DNA of 6,264 nt from Phycisphaerales bacterium (GTDB lineage: Bacteria; Planctomycetota; Phycisphaerae; Phycisphaerales; SM1A02), in NCBI GenBank assembly GCA_007127615.1, contig SKZB01000194.1, positions 1-6,264 of the forward strand, read 5' to 3'. Each line of letters opens with the position of its first letter. Within the stretch, counting starts at the first letter, position 1. The position numbers were made by a program, and so were the translations under genes. The notes beneath the pieces are model-generated. The model was not told the DNA's origin and ran no database searches. It saw only the letters and a program-made list of their open reading frames with translations. Of the stretch, positions 1-5,125 are shown piece by piece.

Positions 1-212
1 CGCCGACCCCCGTGCGGGATCAAGGTTCAACCGCGTCGGCGGACAAGGGACCGGATCCGCGGCCGGATGAACCGCAGCTGGTTTCAACGCCGGCCGAAGC
101 CGGGTTCGCCAGTGATGCGGAGAGCCTTGATCAACAGGCGCGCCAGGCAAAGCCGCGGGACGAGCACGAGAACCTCCTGTCGCCCCAGCCCCCGATCGGC
201 AGCCATTGGTGA
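1..212 (+). CDS. Probable C-terminal end of an unidentified protein (5' end outside window)
   Basis: The frame beginning at base 3 is open from the window edge to a TGA at 210-212, giving about 69 residues. The encoded stretch is rich in Asp, Glu, Gln, Pro and Ala and ends in ...PPIGSHW. It has no hydrophobic core and looks like a disordered acidic tail. The competing plus-strand frame starting at base 1 is strongly arginine-rich, as expected of an out-of-frame reading in GC-rich DNA, and this frame mostly uses G or C at third codon positions, so it is the better coding candidate. No family can be named from so little. A GTG at 12 could in principle start a 66-residue protein, but there is no Shine-Dalgarno sequence to support it. 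A non-coding explanation cannot be excluded. Confidence 0.35.
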   Translation, partial: PTPVRDQGSTASADKGPDPRPDEPQLVSTPAEAGFASDAESLDQQARQAKPRDEHENLLSPQPPIGSHW

Positions 213-345
213 GATTTGAACCGATGAATGGGTGACGCGGGTCTTTAATCTGATCCGCTTTCCCCGCACCAGCGCCGGAATGCCCTTGCCGGCCGGTCCG
301 GGCTCCCTGGCCACTTGGTGATCAGAATAGAGCGATCGGGATCTT

Positions 346-359
346 CCGCCCGCGGGCGG
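346..359. repeat. 14-bp perfect GC palindrome
   Basis: CCGCCCGCGGGCGG is identical to its reverse complement. It has no following T-run, so it does not look like an intrinsic terminator. In such GC-rich DNA a palindrome of this size has a raised chance frequency. Its right half forms the first G-tracts of the adjoining G-quadruplex motif, so the two structures would be mutually exclusive. An operator role is possible but unsupported. Confidence 0.5.
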
Positions 360-374
360 GCGGGGGTGGCGGGG
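354..374 (+). other. Four-tract G-quadruplex motif upstream of recO
   Basis: Four G-runs occur on the plus (recO-coding) strand: GGG at 354-356, GGG at 358-360, GGGGG at 362-366 and GGGG at 371-374. The loops are 1, 1 and 4 bases. This satisfies the usual G3+ N1-7 rule with short loops, a pattern generally associated with stable quadruplexes. It lies about 190 bases before the recO start codon and would be in the untranslated leader if transcription begins upstream of it. Whether it forms or regulates anything is inference. Confidence 0.5.
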
Positions 375-562
375 TTGCGCGCTCCGGACCAAACAACCGG
401 ATCGATCGCGCCGGTCGGCGGGACGCTGAAATCGCTTATGATCACTTCCGGCGGGGTCAGGCCGATTCACCCGCCGCGTGAGAGGCGGGTCGGGTTGGCT
501 CCCCGGCTTCCGTCCCGGTTCTTCGCGCTTCCGCCGATTTCCTCTGCCCGCCCGCCCGTGTC

Positions 563-1309
563 ATGCCGACGATCTCCGACAACGCACTCTGTATCCGGCG
601 GTGGGACTACTCGGAAACATCACAGACCGTCAGCTTCTTCACCCGCGAGCACGGTGTGCTGCGCGGCATCGCGAAAGGGGCCAAGCGCGAGAAGGGCAGT
701 TTCTCCGGCGGGATCGATCTTCTGACGCGCGGTCGGGTGATGGCGATCACGAAGACCGGTCGGGAACTCGCCACGCTCACGCAGTGGGATCTGGAGGAGA
801 TTTTTCCGGCTTTGCGCACATCGCTCGCCTGCAATCGCGCGGGCGTGTACATCGCGGACCTGCTGCACCACTTCATGACGGATGCGGGCCCGGAGCCGGC
901 TCTCTTTGATGCGACGGTCACGTCGTTGCAGAGTCTGCAGATGTCCGCCGACGCTCGCCGCGTTCTGGTGGACTGGCCGTGGCGGCTCCTCTGTGCCGCG
1001 GGCTATCGCCCGGAGCTGGATCACGATGCGGAAACGGGCGCGTCGCTGAATCCGGGCGATGAGACATTCGGCTTCAGCGCGCAGGCGGGAGGGCTGGTCG
1101 CCGACACGGGGACCGGCGACCGCTGGCGGGTACGAAGCGAGACCATCCAACTGCTTCGGGCCATGCGTTCGCGCGGCGATGTGGTTCTGCATGAGGTTCC
1201 GGATATCACGCTGCAGCGGGCGGGGCGATTGCTCGCGGCGTACATCCGGTCGATTCTCGGTTACGAAACGTCCGCAATGCGGTGGACGTTTCCGGACGTC
1301 CCGGCGTAA
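563..1309 (+). CDS. recO: DNA repair protein RecO (recombination mediator), lacking zinc-ribbon cysteines
   Basis: RecO works with RecR (and RecF) to load RecA onto SSB-coated single-stranded DNA during recombinational gap repair, and it also anneals complementary strands. The 248-residue product has the family length (about 240-270). Residues 1-80 match the N-terminal OB fold, with the hallmark ALCIRRWDYSETS near residues 8-20 and the HGVLRGIAKGAKR segment at 30-42. A helical region follows, including the AGYRPELD turn at 146-153. In many RecO proteins this turn leads into a Cys4 zinc ribbon (LDxCxxCG ... GGxxCxxC). Here the matching positions read D155, T158, A180 and G183, so all four cysteines are absent. 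The ATG at 563 puts the OB-fold signature at the normal distance from the N-terminus. No in-frame alternative start or Shine-Dalgarno sequence is visible just upstream, so initiation is probably SD-independent. The gene stands apart from its neighbours, and the HDOD gene begins 189 bp after its TAA. Confidence 0.88.
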   Translation: MPTISDNALCIRRWDYSETSQTVSFFTREHGVLRGIAKGAKREKGSFSGGIDLLTRGRVMAITKTGRELATLTQWDLEEIFPALRTSLACNRAGVYIADLLHHFMTDAGPEPALFDATVTSLQSLQMSADARRVLVDWPWRLLCAAGYRPELDHDAETGASLNPGDETFGFSAQAGGLVADTGTGDRWRVRSETIQLLRAMRSRGDVVLHEVPDITLQRAGRLLAAYIRSILGYETSAMRWTFPDVPA

Positions 1310-1498
1310 ACCGAATCCTTCATCGGTCTTTCCCGGAGCGCCCGTTCAACTCGTGGTTTCCCCCGGCCGATGACCTATCGACCTAACGCCTCGGGTGGAA
1401 CCCATGGGAGTGCTTCCGCTTGCGTCAAAGGGATTCCGGTTGTGCCTGACCGTGCGGTTCAGTGTGAATCGCGGCTGACTCCTTTTGCGGAAGTATCT

Positions 1499-1522
1499 AT
1501 GAGTTCGACTATGAGTTCGACA
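1499..1522 (+). repeat. Tandem 12-bp repeat carrying two start codons of the HDOD gene
   Basis: ATGAGTTCGACT (1499-1510) is followed directly by ATGAGTTCGACA (1511-1522), with 11 of 12 bases identical. Each copy encodes Met-Ser-Ser-Thr and each supplies an in-frame ATG, so initiation could occur at either, giving products of 502 or 498 residues. The GGAAG at 1489-1493 is better placed for the first ATG. A small slippage duplication explains the repeat. It makes the exact N-terminus uncertain by four residues but does not affect the HDOD domain. Confidence 0.8.
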
Positions 1523-3007
1523 ACCCTGGATGCCGTCCTTCATAATCCCCAACTGCCATCACTCCCGGCGGTGGCGGTGGAACTGATTGAGATGACCTCG
1601 CGGCCGGATCTTGACCTGCGGCAGATCGCGGCCCTGATCGAGACCGATCAGGCGTTGTCCGTCAAGATCATTCGCACCGTCAACTCGAGTTACTACGGAC
1701 TGCCCCGGCCCTGCGCGAGCATCAACCAGGCAATCGTGTATCTCGGCTTGAACTGCGTCAAGACGCTCGCGCTGGGATTCTGCCTCGTGGACAGCGTCGA
1801 TGATGATGACGGTATCGGCTTTGACTACGCGAGCTATTGGCGTCACGAACTCTATTCGGCGGCGGCGGCGCGACTGATTGCCGGCGCGACCGAGAAGGTT
1901 GAAGACGATACGGCGTTTCTCGCGGCGCTGGTGCAGGATATCGGCATGCCCGCGCTCTACCGCGCCTTTCGCGATGTGTACCTTCAGGTCATCGACCTCG
2001 CGCGGGGAAAACACGCCAACCTTCTGGGGATCGAACAGCGCGCCATCAAAATCACGCACGCGGAAGTCGGGGCGGCGCTGGCGGAGCGCTGGAACCTTCC
2101 GCCGGAATTGGTCGCCTGCATTCGGTATCACCACGAATCTGATCAGGCGAACAGTGAACATCAGACCATCGTCCGAATCGTAGAGCTGTCACAGATTGCC
2201 GCGGAAGTCACCGGCACTCACGAGGTCGACACGCTGGCCCGTTTCCGTGAACTCAGCGAATCATGGTTCGGATTTTCCCGTGAAGAGTCGGACGAGATTC
2301 TGCGAAAAACCGAGGAAGCGGCCTTCGAACTGGCGCAGCTTTTTCGGGTTGATCTCGGTAGCCGGGAGCGTGTCGAAGAGTTGCTTGCTCGCGCCAAGTC
2401 GCAGCGGAATGGATCGCACGCCACATTGAACGACCCTCGATCATCCGGCAAGCCGGCTCGACGACTCTACGGCGAATCGGCCCTGCTCGATCATGCCGTG
2501 TCGATCGGGCGTGAGAAGGCGGCCATGAACAACGTCGTGGGTCTCTTCGTCTGCAATTGTCGACGGTTGAAGATGACCGATGGCGGCTCGACCAACCGAC
2601 AGGTTCAGGAGACCGAGGTCATCCGGGATGCGCTGTACCGAAGCCTGACGAACTGTCTCGATGAGTGCGACTCCATCGCGCCAATCAATGACCGGGAAAT
2701 CGTATTTATCACGATCGGCACGGATGAAGGCCAACTGCGCCGGCAGGCGGAAGAACTCCGGCGGAAAGTGGCGAATGTCACCGTTCGACTGGTGGGGATC
2801 AGCCCGAACGGTGTCGTGCACGCCTCCATTGACATGGGGATTCGCCTGGCGATCTGCCACGTTGAACCGGGGACGGAGCGTCCGGATCGCGAGCAGTACC
2901 GGCGTCTGCTCACCGCGGCGCGTGAGTTTCCGATTGACAATGAGAAGGCGATCCAGGCCGCCACGGTCAATCCACCCGGGGCGCCCTCGATGGTTCAGGC
3001 GGCCTGA
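1499..3007 (+). CDS. HDOD-domain signalling protein with degenerate GGDEF-like C-terminal domain
   Basis: The 502-residue product has two parts. Residues about 18-220 are an HDOD domain, a non-hydrolytic relative of HD phosphohydrolases used in bacterial signalling and regulation. Its marks are LPSLPAVAVELIEM near 20, a ...VNSSYYGLPRP... segment near 62-71, SINQAIVYLGLN near 74-85, WRHELYSAAAARLIA near 114-128, ALVQDIG at 143-149 and HAEVGAALAERW near 187-198, followed by RYHHES. The His of the HD pair is Gln in LVQDIG, consistent with no phosphohydrolase activity. After a low-complexity basic linker (about 300-322), residues about 345-480 resemble a GGDEF fold: VVGLFVCNCRRLK, then VIRDALYRSL, INDREIVFITIG where GGDEF would sit, and SIDMGIRLA at the usual SIGIA position. 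The GGDEF signature is missing, so cyclase activity is not expected. The ATG at 1499, preceded by GGAAG at suitable spacing, is preferred. An earlier in-frame ATG at 1370 would add 43 non-family residues. The protein is probably cytoplasmic, since no signal peptide or membrane segment is visible. Its partner is unknown. Confidence 0.85.
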   Translation: MSSTMSSTTLDAVLHNPQLPSLPAVAVELIEMTSRPDLDLRQIAALIETDQALSVKIIRTVNSSYYGLPRPCASINQAIVYLGLNCVKTLALGFCLVDSVDDDDGIGFDYASYWRHELYSAAAARLIAGATEKVEDDTAFLAALVQDIGMPALYRAFRDVYLQVIDLARGKHANLLGIEQRAIKITHAEVGAALAERWNLPPELVACIRYHHESDQANSEHQTIVRIVELSQIAAEVTGTHEVDTLARFRELSESWFGFSREESDEILRKTEEAAFELAQLFRVDLGSRERVEELLARAKSQRNGSHATLNDPRSSGKPARRLYGESALLDHAVSIGREKAAMNNVVGLFVCNCRRLKMTDGGSTNRQVQETEVIRDALYRSLTNCLDECDSIAPINDREIVFITIGTDEGQLRRQAEELRRKVANVTVRLVGISPNGVVHASIDMGIRLAICHVEPGTERPDREQYRRLLTAAREFPIDNEKAIQAATVNPPGAPSMVQAA

Positions 3008-3024
3008 TGGGGGGCGAAGAGAAA

Positions 3025-4251
3025 TCAGCCGCGTTTCGGAATCAGGCGGCCGGTGACGATCGGCGTGAGCGGGTACGACTCCGTCACCGCGCGCAGATCG
3101 TTGAGCGTGACCGCGTTGATTTTCGCTAACTCATCCTCCAGGGAGCGGTACTCGCCGAAGTACGCCCACAATTGCCCCAGCCGGCGCATGCGCCCTCCGG
3201 GCAATTCGCCCTGCAGCGTGGTCCCGGTCGCGACCTTGCGGCGCATCCGTTCGAGATCATCTTTGGTCAATGACCCGACCAGTCCGTCCATCTCGCGTTT
3301 GATGGTCGCTTCCACCTCTTCGAGGTTGGCCGGATCGCAGCAGGCAAAGACGAGGAGATCGCCGAGGCCGTCCCTTCCGTCGTACTGCGCCTGGGCTTCC
3401 TCGGCGAGTCCGGTTTCAATCAACGACCAGTAGAGCCGCGAACCGTCGGAATCGCCGAGGATCTGCCCGAGCATGCTCATGGCGTAGCGTTCTTCTTCGT
3501 CGAGGGAGGGGGCGGGGCTGATCATGAGCAGATAGGCGCGACTGACGGATTCATGTTCAAGGGTCACCTCATTCGGCGAAGGGGCGAATTTCGGCTGCTC
3601 GCGTTTCGTGTCCGTGCGCTGCCATTCGCTGCAGTGCCGTTCGACCAGATCGACCATGCGCTCAAAGTCGACCCGGCCCGCGAGCGCCACGGTCGTGTTG
3701 TCCGCGGAGTACCGCCGCCCAAAATATTCCAGCATGCCGTCGCGCGGCATCGGCTCGATGGTCTCCGGTGTGCCGAGCACCCGGTGCGCGAGCGGATGTT
3801 GATCGTAGTACACCTCCAGCGCCCGCTCGTAAAGAATCCAGAACGGGACGTCCTGGTACATGGCAATTTCTTCGAGGATGACTTTTTTCTCCGCATCAAA
3901 GTCCGCCTGCCGCAACGCGGGCCGCAGGATGTCGGAGAGAATCTCGCCGGCCTTGGGCAGCGATTCCGGCAATGCGTGCGCCCAGAAGGCCGTGATCTCG
4001 CTGCTGGTGAACGCATTGTGATCCGCGCCGATCGCATCGAATTCCTGATCCACCTGCTCGGCGGTGCGGTTGTCGGTCCCTTTGAACATCATGTGTTCGA
4101 GAAAATGGCTGACGCCCATCAGTTCGGGTGTCTCGTCGCGCGCGCCGGTTTTGACGAAAAATCCCATGGCGGCGGTGTGCGCTTCGGGCGCGATTTCCGC
4201 CACGATGGTGAGACCGTTGGAAAGCGTGTGCTGTTTGAATTCAATCGCCAT
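3025..4251 (-). CDS. M16 family zinc metallopeptidase (processing-peptidase-like, about 400-residue subfamily)
   Basis: The 408-residue product is an M16 peptidase of the single-chain type related to mitochondrial processing peptidase and Bacillus YmxG. Such chains usually form a dimeric clamshell that cleaves short or unfolded peptides. The inverted zinc motif HFLEH is at residues 49-53 (zinc ligands H49 and H53, catalytic E52). The downstream ligand is one of E127/E128 in EKKVILEEI. The N-terminal domain also shows LSNGLTIVAE, FFVKTGARDE, HMMFKGT and GADHNAFTSSEITAFW. The C-terminal half (about 170-400) carries the M16 inactive-type repeat, with a GSRLYWSLIETGLAEEAQ segment near 270. All catalytic residues are present. 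No signal peptide is evident, so it is probably cytoplasmic. The start at 4251 gives the usual MxxEFKxHTLxNGL opening but has only a weak purine stretch before it. It begins 36 bp after the methyltransferase stop on the same strand, so co-transcription is likely. Its stop lies 17 bp from that of the convergent HDOD gene. The natural substrate is unknown. Confidence 0.9.
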   Translation of the reverse strand: MAIEFKQHTLSNGLTIVAEIAPEAHTAAMGFFVKTGARDETPELMGVSHFLEHMMFKGTDNRTAEQVDQEFDAIGADHNAFTSSEITAFWAHALPESLPKAGEILSDILRPALRQADFDAEKKVILEEIAMYQDVPFWILYERALEVYYDQHPLAHRVLGTPETIEPMPRDGMLEYFGRRYSADNTTVALAGRVDFERMVDLVERHCSEWQRTDTKREQPKFAPSPNEVTLEHESVSRAYLLMISPAPSLDEEERYAMSMLGQILGDSDGSRLYWSLIETGLAEEAQAQYDGRDGLGDLLVFACCDPANLEEVEATIKREMDGLVGSLTKDDLERMRRKVATGTTLQGELPGGRMRRLGQLWAYFGEYRSLEDELAKINAVTLNDLRAVTESYPLTPIVTGRLIPKRG

Positions 4252-4287
4252 GTCCGCAGTGTAGGGCGGAACGGGCGATTTCGCGCG

Positions 4288-4935
4288 TCACTCCGCCCGG
4301 CGGTAAAGCCCGCGGATGCGCAGCACATCCGGCCGTTTGTCATCTTCGAACCGGCACGGCGCGCCTTCGGGCTCCAGCCCGGCTTCGCGCGTCAAAGACG
4401 CAAGTTCATCAAGCGTCAGCGCCCACGGCGGGCCATCCTCCGGCACCACCGGCTCGAGCGTGCCGCGGCAGATGATCAGAACATGCCCGTGCCGGGCGGG
4501 AAGCGTCGCGAGCGGCCTGACGATCGCGGACCTTCGCTCCGGCGGAACCGCCTGAATCGTATTGATCTCGACGACCAGATCGAATCGGTGATGCCATTTC
4601 GACGGCAGCTCGGTCAGGTCGGCGACGTGGTAACAATCCGCGTGATCGGGATCGATCTCGCGCGCCCATTCAATGGCTTCGGTACTGCAGTCAAACGCGA
4701 CCACGTCGTACCCCCGGCGCAGCAGTTCGCGGGCATCGTCGCCGAGACCGCAGCCGACAACGGCGACGCGCCCGCCGCAGCGGATGAGCGAGGGGGCAAC
4801 GTGATTCAACCAGCTCACCAGCGCGCGGTGGGGCTTCTGATCGTCCCACGGCACGCGTGCCGGATCACGGTGGGCTTCGGCGTAGATACAATCAAAGTCA
4901 ACGGGCAAAACGGCCGGTTGTGTCGAGACGGCCAT
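4288..4935 (-). CDS. Class I SAM-dependent methyltransferase, thiopurine-methyltransferase-like
   Basis: The 215-residue product transfers a methyl group from S-adenosylmethionine to an unidentified acceptor. Motif I is VAVVGCGLGDD at 57-67 (GxGxG at G61, G63, G65). The acidic residue ending strand 2 is D82 in VVAFDCSTEAI, and motif III contributes D106 in HVADLTEL. The strand-4 region is FDLVVEINTIQAVPPERR (118-135). The N-terminal YAEAHRDPARVPWDD...HRALVSWL and the late GPPWALTLDELASL are typical of a TPMT-like group often annotated only as class I methyltransferase, so small thiol or hydrophobic acceptors are possible but unproven. The start at 4935 is chosen because AAAGGAGG lies six bases before it. 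An in-frame ATG at 4968 would add eleven arginine-rich residues and place the ribosome site inside the coding region. The gene has its own promoter-like sequence and is probably the first gene of an operon with the M16 peptidase gene 36 bp downstream. The product looks cytoplasmic and full length. Confidence 0.85.
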   Translation of the reverse strand: MAVSTQPAVLPVDFDCIYAEAHRDPARVPWDDQKPHRALVSWLNHVAPSLIRCGGRVAVVGCGLGDDARELLRRGYDVVAFDCSTEAIEWAREIDPDHADCYHVADLTELPSKWHHRFDLVVEINTIQAVPPERRSAIVRPLATLPARHGHVLIICRGTLEPVVPEDGPPWALTLDELASLTREAGLEPEGAPCRFEDDKRPDVLRIRGLYRRAE

Positions 4936-4941
4936 GCGGCG

Positions 4942-4949
4942 CCTCCTTT
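4942..4949 (-). promoter_or_regulatory. Strong Shine-Dalgarno site of the methyltransferase gene
   Basis: On the minus strand AAAGGAGG ends six bases before the ATG at 4935. This is a near-perfect anti-16S match and fixes the start of the methyltransferase. It is the only strong ribosome binding site in the window; recO, the M16 gene and trpS have none recognisable. Confidence 0.85.
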
Positions 4950-4995
4950 TCCCAAGGGGACGGCCCAACGCCGCCCGTTCTTTCCACCCGGGATT

Positions 4996-5024
4996 AGTAT
5001 AAAGACCCGGCGCCCGCGGAACAA
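4996..5024 (-). promoter_or_regulatory. Sigma-70-type promoter for the methyltransferase-M16 operon
   Basis: On the minus strand TTGTTC (5024-5019) and TATACT (5001-4996) are separated by exactly 17 bases. The -35 matches TTGACA at four of six positions and the -10 matches TATAAT at five of six. Transcription would start near 4989, giving a leader of about 54 bases that carries the AGGAGG site. The location between the trpS stop and the methyltransferase start is where a promoter is expected. This is the best promoter match I found in the window. Confidence 0.7.
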
Positions 5025-5043
5025 TGCCCTGCGCAGAAGACCG

Positions 5044-5059
5044 TTTTTCAGTTGAAAAA
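5044..5059. repeat. AT-rich inverted repeat upstream of the methyltransferase promoter
   Basis: TTTTTCA (5044-5050) and TGAAAAA (5053-5059) are perfect inverted copies separated by GT. The repeat sits in a short AT-rich island within otherwise GC-rich DNA, about 20 bp upstream of the -35 box, or roughly -55 to -70 relative to the inferred start. It could be an operator, an UP-element-like A/T tract, or a weak end-of-transcript hairpin for trpS. The stem is all A-T pairs except one and no T-run follows on the minus strand, so it is a poor intrinsic terminator. Confidence 0.5.
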
Positions 5060-5125
5060 TGAGCTTTCTATAGAGCGATGTGCCCTTCGTTCGTCTGCCG
5101 TTGGTGCGGGGGGCGGCGGGGGCGT

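Larger units (their letters stand above)
213..562. other. Intergenic region upstream of recO, no convincing gene
   Basis: About 350 bp lie between the putative upstream stop and the recO start. The reading frames crossing it on both strands give Arg/Pro/Ser/Gly-rich products without recognisable motifs. A TATGAT hexamer at 437-442 resembles a -10 box, but there is no acceptable -35 about 17 bp before it and it sits some 120 bp before recO, so it is only a weak promoter candidate. The middle of the region holds a GC palindrome and a G-quadruplex motif, listed separately. I see no tRNA, no hairpin followed by a T-run, and no known riboswitch. Confidence 0.6.

Noticed and set aside
201..240. GATTTGAACC resembling the complement of a tRNA T-arm
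   Set aside because: The flanking bases do not form a T-stem and no acceptor or anticodon stem can be drawn.
84..470. Minus-strand open frames of 128 and 66 codons in the region before recO
   Set aside because: They are rich in Arg and Pro, overlap each other in different frames, lack ribosome sites and show no motif.
1440..1468. TTGTGC-17-TGTGAA as a promoter for the HDOD gene
   Set aside because: The -10 matches the consensus at only three of six positions, too weak to annotate.
1370..1498. Upstream in-frame ATG that would extend the HDOD protein by 43 residues
   Set aside because: The extra residues show no HDOD-family character, and the ATG at 1499 has a better-placed purine-rich site and gives the normal distance to the domain.
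2995..3051. 10-bp direct repeat TCAGGCGGCC at 2995 and 3042
   Set aside because: One copy encodes the HDOD C-terminus and the other the M16 C-terminus in different contexts; a GC-rich 10-mer pair is probably chance.
4936..4968. Upstream in-frame ATG for the methyltransferase
   Set aside because: It would place the AGGAGG site inside the coding region and add MGRPLGKRRRR, which is the ribosome-site region read as protein.
3553..5055. 500-codon open frame on the plus strand opposite the M16 and methyltransferase genes
   Set aside because: Its codons lie exactly antiparallel to those of both minus-strand genes. Stops in this register need TTA, CTA or TCA codons in the sense genes, which are rare at this GC content. 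The product is Arg/His-rich with no family features.
5103..5122. Second G-rich stretch beside the trpS stop codon
   Set aside because: It has only two runs of three or more G (six and five) with a GG between them, so it does not meet the four-tract quadruplex rule.
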